Made by a program: the position numbers and the translations under genes. Below the pieces are notes generated by a model, which was given only the letters and a program-made list of their open reading frames with translations, was not told where the DNA came from and did not search any database. Positions 53,530 to 60,988 of a stretch of DNA of 64,000 bases are shown here, piece by piece; position 1 is the stretch's first letter, and each line of letters opens with the position of its first letter. Source of the stretch: Pseudomonas marvdashtae (GTDB lineage: Bacteria > Pseudomonadota > Gammaproteobacteria > Pseudomonadales > Pseudomonadaceae); the NCBI RefSeq assembly GCF_014268655.2, contig NZ_JABWQX020000001.1, forward strand, positions 2,696,001 through 2,760,000, in the 5' to 3' direction.

Positions 53530-53540
53530 TGGATCCATTA
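53530..53540. promoter_or_regulatory. Candidate VanR operator 1
   Basis: TGGATCCATTA, 36-46 bp upstream of the vanA ATG, shares TGGATCCATT with the palindrome at 53602. The core TGGATCCA closely resembles the ATTGGATCCAAT operator that I recall for the Caulobacter GntR-type VanR. Confidence 0.6.
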
Positions 53541-53601
53541 ACTCTCTTAACTAATTTGCTTGTCAACGTTTTGGAGGGAAAAATAGACGGGTAGTACGCA
53601 T

Positions 53602-53615
53602 CAATGGATCCATTG
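53602..53615. promoter_or_regulatory. Candidate VanR operator 2
   Basis: CAATGGATCCATTG is a perfect 14-bp palindrome 108-121 bp upstream of vanA and close to the 3' end of the convergent-side LysR gene. It is the strongest VanR-type candidate in the window. Confidence 0.65.
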
Positions 53616-53620
53616 GCATC

Positions 53621-54526
53621 CTAGAACCGGTATTGCGTCGGTACCTGCGCCTCGATGAATCGCTGGGTGTGCTCAAGAAAGCTCGCCTGCAGTTTCGACG
53701 GCGGTCCGTGGATCGGCAGCAGCATGCTGAAGTCCATCTCAATCGCCGGTTCGAAGGCGCGGAAGACGATGCCGTTGCCTTGGTATTCAACGGCGCTGAT
53801 GGCGTCCACCAGGGCCACGCCCAAGCCCTGTTCAACGAACATGCACATCGGCAGGGACAGCTGGGTTTCCAGGCGCAGCTCACGCTCCACGCCATGGGCG
53901 GCGAAGATCGCGTCGATGTGCTGGCGCGAGCCGATGGATTGCGGGTAGGAAATGAACCGCTCGCCTTGCAAGTCTTCCGGCCTGATCGTCTGGCGGTCCT
54001 GCAAGCGATGGCCGGCGGGCAAGGCACAGAGCATGCGTGTCGCCAGCAGCTTTTCGGCGCGGGGGCTTGGGTAGGTGTTCGGCAAGACGATCAGGCCCAG
54101 GTCGCAGCGCTGGCCCACCACCAGATCCACGACTTCTCGCGAGGAATGCACGACCAATGAAATTTGCACCTGGTCATGCTCGGCCATGAACGCGGCGATC
54201 GCCCGTGGCAGGAACGACAAGCCCATGGCCGGCGCGCAAGCGATGTGCAGCGAACCCCGCTTGAGGTTGCGAATGTCCTGGGCGGTGCGCGCGATACGCT
54301 CCACGCCCAGCAGCGAACGTTGCACTTCCTGATACAGGGTCATGGCCTCGGCGGTGGGCTGCAATCGGCCCTTGATGCGGTCGAACAAGCTGAAGCCGAT
54401 GTCTTCCTCCAGGCTGGCGATCAGCCGGGTCGCGGCGGGCTGGGAGATGTGCAGCATTTCAGCGGCACGGGTCACCGTCTGGCCAAGGATCACTGCGCGA
54501 AAGGCTTCCAGTTGACGAAGGTTCAT
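53621..54526 (-). CDS. LysR-family regulator of the amine/opine dehydrogenase cluster
   Basis: LysR regulator (301 aa): HTH MNLRQLEAFRAVILGQTVTRAAEMLHISQPAATRLIASLEE at the N-terminus, effector domain to the end. The ATG at 54526 is the family start (MNLRQLEAF); the frame to 54577 adds a non-family extension. It is divergent from the FAD dehydrogenase cluster at 54685 (158-bp gap) and upstream of vanA on the same strand. Regulation of the divergent cluster is more likely than of vanA, which has its own VanR. Confidence 0.9.
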   Translation of the reverse strand: MNLRQLEAFRAVILGQTVTRAAEMLHISQPAATRLIASLEEDIGFSLFDRIKGRLQPTAEAMTLYQEVQRSLLGVERIARTAQDIRNLKRGSLHIACAPAMGLSFLPRAIAAFMAEHDQVQISLVVHSSREVVDLVVGQRCDLGLIVLPNTYPSPRAEKLLATRMLCALPAGHRLQDRQTIRPEDLQGERFISYPQSIGSRQHIDAIFAAHGVERELRLETQLSLPMCMFVEQGLGVALVDAISAVEYQGNGIVFRAFEPAIEMDFSMLLPIHGPPSKLQASFLEHTQRFIEAQVPTQYRF

Positions 54527-54684
54527 AGCGCGTTCAATCCCATAACAAAAAGACATGAACTTACCAAAATAAAGCATTTCTCAAGCGTAAGTCATCGTCC
54601 TAGGATCGGCTGCATTAACTAAATCGAGCCGCAGTGCGCCTACTTGGCGAACAATCCTGCCGGCAAAACGATAAAAGAGCGCTC

Positions 54685-55809
54685 ATGCAAAAAGCTGATG
54701 TGATCATTGTCGGCGGTGGCCTGGTGGGCATGTCCATCGCTTATGGCCTGGCCTTGCTAGGACGCCAAGTGAACGTGCTCGATGAGGGCGACGACGCGAT
54801 TCGCGCCGCCCGGGGCAACTTCGGCTTGCTCTGGGTCCAGGGCAAGGGCTACGGCATGAGCCCGTATGCAACATGGACGCGCGAGTCGGTGACGCTGTGG
54901 CCGCGGTTCGCCACAGCGTTGCAGGCCGATACGGGCATTGATATTCATCTGCGCCAGCAGGGCGGTTTCCAGCTGTGCCTGAGCGAGGCGGAGATGGCCG
55001 AGGAAGCCGCTCGCCTGGCCTGGCTGCACGAAGCCCTGGAAGGTGATTACCCCTACGAGCTGCTGGACGCGGCGCAACTGCGCAGCCGTCTGCCGGGCGT
55101 CGGTCCAGAAGTGGTGGGCGGATGTTTTTCGCCCATGGACGGTCACGTCAATCCGCTCAAGCTGTTACGGTCTCTCTACGCAGCGTGTCGGGCGCGCGGT
55201 GTGAATTTGCTCAACGGCTATCACGTCGACGCAATCGAACCTTACGCCGAGGGTTTCCAGGTGCGCGCCGGGGACCAGCGCTGGCTTGGCCGGCAGGTCA
55301 TTCTTGCCGCCGGCCTCGGCAACCGCGCGCTGGGTGCCATGGTCGGCCTGGACGTGCCCGTGCAGCCGAACCGTGGGCAGATCCTGGTAACCGAGCGACT
55401 CAAGCCCTTTTTGCATTACCCCACCACTTACGTACGCCAGACCGACGAAGGCACGGTGCAGTTGGGCGACTCCCATGAATCCGCCGGTTTCGACGACGGC
55501 ACCGGCAGCCAAGTCATGGCCGCTATCGCACGCCGCGCCGTGCAGTGTTTTCCCCAGTTGGGCGATGTACGGCTGGTGCGGGCCTGGGGTGCGCTGCGGG
55601 TGATGAGCGCCGATGGCTTTCCGATCTACGAAACGTCCTCAAGCTGCCCGGGCCTGTCGGTCGTCAGTTGCCACAGCGGCGTGACCTTGGCGGCCGCCCA
55701 TGCCTTGCGCCTGGCCCCGTGGATCGCCGGTGAATTCGATGATCCGGCCGTACAGCCGTTCGGCCTGCACCGCTTCAGTTCGCCAATGGAGGTGCGTCAT
55801 GTCGGCTGA
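54685..55809 (+). CDS. FAD-dependent amine/opine dehydrogenase, beta-type subunit
   Basis: DAO/glycine-oxidase-fold flavoprotein (374 aa): FAD-binding DVIIVGGGLVGMSIAYGLALLG at residues 5-26, AWGALRVMSADGFPI and a C-terminal HSGVTLAAAHALRLAPWI. It is the catalytic amine-oxidising subunit of three-gene systems such as opine (octopine/nopaline) oxidases and D-hydroxyproline dehydrogenase. The ATG at 54685 is chosen; the frame from 54634 adds residues. It overlaps the 2Fe-2S subunit gene by 11 bp. Confidence 0.85.
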   Translation: MQKADVIIVGGGLVGMSIAYGLALLGRQVNVLDEGDDAIRAARGNFGLLWVQGKGYGMSPYATWTRESVTLWPRFATALQADTGIDIHLRQQGGFQLCLSEAEMAEEAARLAWLHEALEGDYPYELLDAAQLRSRLPGVGPEVVGGCFSPMDGHVNPLKLLRSLYAACRARGVNLLNGYHVDAIEPYAEGFQVRAGDQRWLGRQVILAAGLGNRALGAMVGLDVPVQPNRGQILVTERLKPFLHYPTTYVRQTDEGTVQLGDSHESAGFDDGTGSQVMAAIARRAVQCFPQLGDVRLVRAWGALRVMSADGFPIYETSSSCPGLSVVSCHSGVTLAAAHALRLAPWIAGEFDDPAVQPFGLHRFSSPMEVRHVG

Positions 55810-56125
55810 CCGCCTGTTCCGGCCTTTGGCCGCCGCGCAACACAGCGTGCTGATCGAGTTTGAAGGCCAGTCAATGAATGTGCCAGGCGATGTGTCCCTG
55901 GCGGCGGCGCTGCTTGCCAGTGGCATCCGTCATACCCGTGAAAGCGCCGTCAGCGGTAGGCCCGCGGCGCCGTATTGCCTGATGGGCGTGTGCTTCGAAT
56001 GCCTGGTGCAAGTGGATGGCCAGGCCAACGTCCAGTCTTGCCTGGTGCCGGTGCGCGCCGGCATGCGTGTGCGCCGCCAACGGGGTGCCGTCAACTTGGC
56101 GCAGGAGGAGGGGACCGATGAATAA
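55799..56125 (+). CDS. 2Fe-2S subunit of the amine/opine dehydrogenase
   Basis: Small ferredoxin-like subunit (108 aa) with a plant-type 2Fe-2S site: YCLMGVCFECLVQVDG followed by SCLVP, giving the CxxxxCxxC...C pattern. Homologues are the gamma-type subunit of opine oxidase/D-hydroxyproline dehydrogenase, passing electrons between the two flavoproteins. It overlaps the first gene by 11 bp and the third by 8 bp, so the three subunits are probably made in fixed ratio. Confidence 0.85.
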   Translation: MSADRLFRPLAAAQHSVLIEFEGQSMNVPGDVSLAAALLASGIRHTRESAVSGRPAAPYCLMGVCFECLVQVDGQANVQSCLVPVRAGMRVRRQRGAVNLAQEEGTDE

Positions 56126-57491
56126 GCTCGAGATCGATCTGGTCATCATCGGTGCCGGACCAGCCGGCATGAGCGCGGCCGTCGAAGCCAGGGCCCATGG
56201 ATTGTCGGTAGTGGTGCTGGATGAACAGGCCAGTCCTGGCGGGCAGATTTATCGCCAGGTGCTTCAGGCCGACGCCCGCAGCCGCGCGGTGCTGGGCAAT
56301 GACTACAGCGCTGGCGCGACGCTGGCGGCAGATTTCCTGCAATGCGGCGCCCGTTACCTGCCCAACGCGGCGATCTGGCAAGTCACGCCGCAACGTGAGG
56401 TGCATTACCTGATCGAAGGCCGTGCACGGGTCATACAGGGGCGACATTTGCTGATCGCCACCGGCGCCTTCGAACGTCCGATGCCGATTCCCGGCTGGAC
56501 CCTGCCCGGTGTCATGACCGCCGGCGCCGGGCAGATCCTGCTCAAAAGCGCGGCGATGGTGCCGGCGGGTCCGGTGGTCCTGGCAGGTTGTGGCCCGTTG
56601 TTGTATCTGCTGGCGGTGCAGTACCTGCGCGCTGGCATCGCAATCGATGCGCTGGTTGATACCAGCAGTCGTCGTGACTTCCTGCGGGCCTGGCGTTTGA
56701 TTCCCGGGGCGTTGCGCGGCTGGCGCGATTTGCTCAAAGGCGCCGCGTTGCTGGCTGAGCTGCAGCGTGCCGGCATCCGTCATTTTCGCCGAGCCAGCAA
56801 CCTGCGGGTCGAGGGCGAAGGCCGCGCCAGCGCCTTGGCTTTCGACGCGGGCGGGCACGCTCACCGGGTGCCTGCCGAGTTGATCCTGCTGCATCAAGGC
56901 GTGGTGCCTCACACGCAAATCAGCTGGTCGCTGCGCCTGGAACATGACTGGAGCGAGTCGCAGCTGTGTTGGATCCCTCGTCGCAACGGCGCGGGCGAAA
57001 CCAGTACGCCGGGCATTTATATTGCCGGGGACGGCGGTGCCATCGGCGGCGCTCAGGTGGCTCGATTGGAAGGCCGGCTGGCGGCCCTGGCGATTGCCGG
57101 CCAGGCCAACCGGATGAGTGCCCTTCACAAAACCTTGCGCCGTGCCCGCGCCGCGCGACCGCTGATCGACGCACTGTATCGCCCCCCGACGCAGGGCTGC
57201 ATTCCCGACGACGACGTCATGGTCTGTCGCTGCGAAGAAGTCACAGCCGGCGAGATCCGCCGCTATGTCGACCTCGGCTGTCTGGGCCCCAACCAGACCA
57301 AGGCGTTCGGCCGTTGCGGCATGGGCCCGTGCCAGGGCCGTCAATGCGGCTTGGCCGTCACCCAGATCATCGCTGCCCATCGCCGCGTGCCGCCCGCCGA
57401 GGTGGGCTATTACCGCATTCGCTCACCGCTCAAACCCATCACGCTGGCCCAACTGGCCGGTGAACATCACTCAGTCGAGGAACCGTCATGA
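56118..57491 (+). CDS. FAD/NAD-binding alpha-type subunit of the amine/opine dehydrogenase
   Basis: Flavoprotein (457 aa): FAD-binding LVIIGAGPAGMSAAVEAR at the start, second nucleotide region VVLAGCGPLLYLLAVQYL, and a C-terminal bacterioferritin-associated-ferredoxin-like Cys cluster (VCRCEEVTAGE, then CGMGPCQGRQCG). This is the electron-transfer subunit of the three-part dehydrogenase. The ATG at 56118 follows GGAGGAGGGG; its end overlaps the RidA start (ATGA). Confidence 0.87.
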   Translation: MNKLEIDLVIIGAGPAGMSAAVEARAHGLSVVVLDEQASPGGQIYRQVLQADARSRAVLGNDYSAGATLAADFLQCGARYLPNAAIWQVTPQREVHYLIEGRARVIQGRHLLIATGAFERPMPIPGWTLPGVMTAGAGQILLKSAAMVPAGPVVLAGCGPLLYLLAVQYLRAGIAIDALVDTSSRRDFLRAWRLIPGALRGWRDLLKGAALLAELQRAGIRHFRRASNLRVEGEGRASALAFDAGGHAHRVPAELILLHQGVVPHTQISWSLRLEHDWSESQLCWIPRRNGAGETSTPGIYIAGDGGAIGGAQVARLEGRLAALAIAGQANRMSALHKTLRRARAARPLIDALYRPPTQGCIPDDDVMVCRCEEVTAGEIRRYVDLGCLGPNQTKAFGRCGMGPCQGRQCGLAVTQIIAAHRRVPPAEVGYYRIRSPLKPITLAQLAGEHHSVEEPS

Positions 57492-57838
57492 CCATCCAAC
57501 GTATCGAAAGCAACCCGCGCCTGAGCCGCAGCGTCGTGCACAACGGCGTGGCCTGGCTCAGCGGTATCGTCGCGGCCGATTGCAGCCAGGACATCCAGGG
57601 CCAGACCCGCCAAGTGCTGCAACGGGTCGATGAATTGCTTGCCGCATCGGGCAGCGACAAGCGTCGCCTGCTCAGCGTGCAGATCTGGATGAAAGACATG
57701 GGCCGGGATTTCGCGGCGATGAATGCCTTGTGGAGCGACTGGGTCGACGCCGAACACACCCCGGCGCGTGCCACCGCGCAGGTGGCCTTCGACGACCCGC
57801 AAATCCTGCTGGAACTGATTGTGACCGCGGCGGTTTAA
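57488..57838 (+). CDS. RidA/YjgF-family protein
   Basis: RidA-like enamine/imine deaminase family protein (116 aa): NGVAWLSGIVAAD, the helix QVLQRVDELLAASG, and LLSVQIWMKDM and HTPARATAQVAF with the conserved Arg. It is coupled to the alpha subunit (ATGA) and would hydrolyse the reactive imine released by amine oxidation. This fits an enzyme that forms imines from an opine or D-amino acid. Confidence 0.88.
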   Translation: MTIQRIESNPRLSRSVVHNGVAWLSGIVAADCSQDIQGQTRQVLQRVDELLAASGSDKRRLLSVQIWMKDMGRDFAAMNALWSDWVDAEHTPARATAQVAFDDPQILLELIVTAAV

Positions 57839-57982
57839 CGCCGCCGGACCGCTGCTGTGCCGTTACCGGGCAAGACGACCGCCAGAGCTGTCGCCCGCGC
57901 TTTGTTCACGTTTGCTGCTGCCATAACGGACGACTTCACCTGGAGCGTCCGACATCAATAACATCGCATCCGGAGCTGATGA

Positions 57983-58765
57983 ATGAACGTTAAACGCATT
58001 GCACTCAAGCTGGGCTTCGTCTCGTTGCTGGCCTTCGGCGCCAACCTGCACGCCGCCGAAACCTCGTTGCGCATCGGCATCGAAGCGGCCTATCCGCCAT
58101 TTGCCTCGAAAACCCCGGACAACGCCATCGTCGGTTTTGACTATGACATTGGCCAAGCGCTCTGCGCCGAGATGAAGGTTCGGTGCGACTGGAAAGAGCA
58201 GGAGTTCGACGGCTTGATCCCGGCGCTCAAGGTGAAGAAAGTCGACGCGGTGATTTCGTCCATGTCGATCACGCCCGAACGGATGCAATCGGTGGACTTT
58301 ACCAATCGTTACTACCGTATCCCGGCGCGCCTGGTGTTTCGCAAGGGCAGTGGCATCACTGACATTCCGGCGCAGCTCAAGGGCAAGCGGATTGGTGTGC
58401 AGCGGGCGACCAATTTCGATCGCTACGTCACCGAGAAGTTTGCCCCTGTCGGCGCCGAGGTGATCCGCTATGGTTCGCAGAACGAAGTCTTTCTCGATCT
58501 GCTGGGCGGGCGCCTGGACGCGACCATGGCCAGTTCGGTGGCCATTGACGAAAGCTTGCTCAAGCGTCCCGAAGGCAAGGATTTCGAATTTGTTGGCCCA
58601 AACTTCGTCGAAGAACAATACTTCGGAACTGGCATTGGTATCGCGGTGCGCAATAACGATCCGTTGGCGAGCCGTTTCAACCAGGCGTTGGCGACTATCC
58701 GCGCCAATGGCACCTACGACCGGATTCGCCAGAAGTACTTTGATTTCGATATCTATGGCGAATGA
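57983..58765 (+). CDS. ABC substrate-binding protein, Lys/Arg/ornithine type
   Basis: Periplasmic binding protein (260 aa) of the family-3/HisJ-AotJ group: signal peptide (LGFVSLLAFGANLHA), then RIGIEAAYPPFASKTPDN, GFDYDIGQALCAEMKVRCDW, SSMSITPERMQSVDF and a conserved Arg region. Octopine- and nopaline-binding proteins are close relatives. It is 144 bp after RidA, and no permease or ATPase follows, so it must dock on a transporter encoded elsewhere. The binding suggests a cationic amino acid or opine. Confidence 0.86.
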   Translation: MNVKRIALKLGFVSLLAFGANLHAAETSLRIGIEAAYPPFASKTPDNAIVGFDYDIGQALCAEMKVRCDWKEQEFDGLIPALKVKKVDAVISSMSITPERMQSVDFTNRYYRIPARLVFRKGSGITDIPAQLKGKRIGVQRATNFDRYVTEKFAPVGAEVIRYGSQNEVFLDLLGGRLDATMASSVAIDESLLKRPEGKDFEFVGPNFVEEQYFGTGIGIAVRNNDPLASRFNQALATIRANGTYDRIRQKYFDFDIYGE

Positions 58766-58832
58766 CCCTCGCCATGTTCATGGCCCGCGGCGTTGGCTGG
58801 CGGGCCTCACGATGCATAGCATGGAGTGATTC

Positions 58833-59258
58833 ATGAAAACCAAAGCGGTACTCACGGAACAGGACGTCGCTCAGCTTCTGGTAGCGGCCAAGGAACTGGC
58901 GCACCAGCGCCAGTGGGCCGTTTCGGTCTGCGTGGTGGACGACGGCGGGCATCCCCTGGGGCTGTTGCGCCTGGACGGTGCCTCGCCATTATCGACCTAC
59001 ATTGCCACCGAAAAAGCCCGCACCGCCGCCATGGGCCGACGTGACAGCAAGGTCTTCGAAGACATGATCAACGGTGGTCGTATCGCCTTCCTGAGCGCGC
59101 CGCATCTGCAGGGCATGCTCGAAGGGGGCGTGACGATCCGCCACGACGGCCAGTGCATCGGCGCCATCGGGGTATCCGGCGTCAAGGCCGAGGAAGATGC
59201 GGAACTGGCGCGGTTGGCGGTGGAGGCGGTGTTGCCGCTGATTACGCCAGACGCGTAA
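58833..59258 (+). CDS. GlcG/HbpS-like small protein
   Basis: Small protein (141 aa) of the GlcG/HbpS (DUF336) family: LTEQDVAQLLVAAKELA, AVSVCVVDDGGHPLGLLRLDGASP, EKARTAAMGRRDS and IGAIGVSGVKAEEDAELA. The family often joins catabolic operons; HbpS relatives bind haem. Role here unknown. It has an intact reading frame 67 bp after the binding protein gene. Confidence 0.83.
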   Translation: MKTKAVLTEQDVAQLLVAAKELAHQRQWAVSVCVVDDGGHPLGLLRLDGASPLSTYIATEKARTAAMGRRDSKVFEDMINGGRIAFLSAPHLQGMLEGGVTIRHDGQCIGAIGVSGVKAEEDAELARLAVEAVLPLITPDA

Positions 59259-59274
59259 GGCTGGATCTCCCGCT

Positions 59275-59296
59275 GGGAGCGAGCAGGATCGCTCCC
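59275..59296. repeat. Small inverted repeat/terminator-like hairpin
   Basis: GGGAGCGA-GCAGGA-TCGCTCCC is a perfect 8-bp stem with a 6-nt loop, 17 bp after the GlcG-like gene. It resembles the small intergenic GGGAGCGA repeats common in Pseudomonas and may end the operon. Confidence 0.7.
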
Positions 59297-59375
59297 GCAC
59301 AACTGCACAAATCTTCCAGACTGAGCCGGCGACAGTGTTTAATCTGCCCAAGCGGAGACATAAGCGAGGCAGCCG

Positions 59376-60212
59376 ATGACAGCGCGCAATTGGATCGATC
59401 TCAAGCAGGACGCCACGTCCGGTATCGAGACCGTGCGCGCGCATTTCGAGGGCCATGCCTACGATCCGCACTGGCACGATGCGTACCTGGTGGGCGTGAC
59501 GGAGCAGGGCGTGCAGCAGTTCCATTGCCGGCAACAGCAATACAACAGCACGCCAGGCAAGGTGTTCCTGCTGGAACCGGGGGAGCTGCATGATGGCAAT
59601 GCCCCCCACGAAAACGGCTTTACCTATCGCACCCTGTATCTGGAACCTCAATGGCTGGAGCGGGAGCTGCGTTCACTGTTCGAAGAAGCCCCGGACCATG
59701 CCCAGCTGGGCTTTGCCGCCACCCTCAACGATGACGCACGATTGGCATGGGCCACGGCCACGGCCTTCCAGAGCCTGCATGAGCAGGAAATTCTCATCGT
59801 CCGCCAGACCGCCCTCGACACGCTGCTGTCGAACCTGACCCAACACCTGCACTGGCGCGCACGGATCAATCCCGACCCGCGCCTGCCGCTGGTCGCGCAG
59901 CAAGCCCGCGATTACCTGCACAGCCATTTGAGCGAAGACATCGGCCTGGACGACCTGGCCCGCGTCACCGGCGTGGATCGTTTTCGCCTGAGTCGTGCGT
60001 TCAAGGCCGCCTTCGGCCTGGCGCCCCATGCGTACCTGATCCAGCTGCGCCTGGCCCGGGCGCGACGCTTGCTCGCCAGCGGTGAAAGCGCCGCGACCGT
60101 GGCGGCCATGCTCGGCTTTGCCGATCAGAGTCACCTGGGCCGCTGGTTCCAGCGCGCCTATCGCTTGAGCCCGGCGGATTATCGAAAACGCTGCTCAATT
60201 GTTCCAGACTGA
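59376..60212 (+). CDS. AraC-family regulator next to lysE
   Basis: AraC regulator (278 aa) with an N-terminal cupin (HWHDAYLVGVTEQGVQQFHCRQQQ) and C-terminal HTH pair (LDDLARVTGVDRFRLSRAFKAAFG and SAATVAAMLGFADQSHLGRWFQRAY). It precedes the LysE exporter by 54 bp on the same strand and probably controls it; this is the usual AraC-LysE arrangement. Confidence 0.88.
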   Translation: MTARNWIDLKQDATSGIETVRAHFEGHAYDPHWHDAYLVGVTEQGVQQFHCRQQQYNSTPGKVFLLEPGELHDGNAPHENGFTYRTLYLEPQWLERELRSLFEEAPDHAQLGFAATLNDDARLAWATATAFQSLHEQEILIVRQTALDTLLSNLTQHLHWRARINPDPRLPLVAQQARDYLHSHLSEDIGLDDLARVTGVDRFRLSRAFKAAFGLAPHAYLIQLRLARARRLLASGESAATVAAMLGFADQSHLGRWFQRAYRLSPADYRKRCSIVPD

Positions 60213-60266
60213 GCCCGGCCGCGTCGGGATGATCAGCTTCACGATCATCTACCGAGAAATTGCTTC

Positions 60267-60869
60267 ATGGACCAGTTGCTGCCGTTTGCCTTGTTTGCCT
60301 TTGTCGCTTCCATCACTCCGGGCCCGACCAATATCCTGGTGCTGAGCCACAGCTCTCGCTACGGCCTGGCGACCACATGGCCGATCATCCTCGGCGCCTG
60401 CGCGGCGGCGGCGCTGCTGGTGTTGTTGGTGGGCACCGGGCTCGGTGATGTGCTGGCGCGGCACGCGACGATTCAAACGGTCCTGTCCTGGGCCGGCATC
60501 GCCTGGCTGAGCTGGATGGCCTGGCAGATTTTCAGCGCACCAGCCGAGGCCATCGACCCGGATCGACCGGTGGAAGGTCCACGGCTTGGGCTGGTGGGAG
60601 CGGCCGGTTTGCAACTGGTAAACCCAAAGACCTGGATGATGGCGCTGGCGGTGGTCAGCGTATTCGCCGGTGCCGAGGCGGACCGTACCGTGCGGGTGCT
60701 CTGGCTGTCCCTGGCCTTTTTCGCGATTTCCATTCCATGCATGACCGCCTGGGCTTACTTGGGGCGGGGCGCCGCAAGGTTCTGCCGTTCCGCCGTGGCG
60801 ATGGGGCGCTTCAACCGGATCATGGCGGTGTTGCTGCTGGTGTCGGCGTGGTTGACGTTGGTGGTGTAA
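60267..60869 (+). CDS. LysE-family exporter
   Basis: LysE/RhtB-type amino acid or amine exporter (200 aa) with about six TMs: FALFAFVASITPGPTNILVLSHSS at the start holds the family PGPT motif; ends RFNRIMAVLLLVSAWLTLVV. With the AraC gene upstream it may export excess amino acid produced by the dehydrogenase cluster, but the ligand is unknown. Confidence 0.87.
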   Translation: MDQLLPFALFAFVASITPGPTNILVLSHSSRYGLATTWPIILGACAAAALLVLLVGTGLGDVLARHATIQTVLSWAGIAWLSWMAWQIFSAPAEAIDPDRPVEGPRLGLVGAAGLQLVNPKTWMMALAVVSVFAGAEADRTVRVLWLSLAFFAISIPCMTAWAYLGRGAARFCRSAVAMGRFNRIMAVLLLVSAWLTLVV

Positions 60870-60988
60870 CCCCTTGCAACGGTTCGATGGTTTCAAAAAG
60901 TGATCGTTTCCGAGAGCATCCCCCGCACCTGAGCTGAGCGTGCTCAAAATTTCGAACGCTAAATCGACCCCAAGGAAGGAGGTCTGCC

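Noticed and set aside
54616..54622. TAACTAA upstream of the amine dehydrogenase as a FerR site
   Set aside because: A lone heptamer in AT-rich sequence without a partner half-site; too weak to assign.
56091..57380. 429-codon minus-strand frame opposite the alpha subunit of the amine dehydrogenase
   Set aside because: Overlaps a gene with clear FAD and ferredoxin-like motifs and has no recognised domain.
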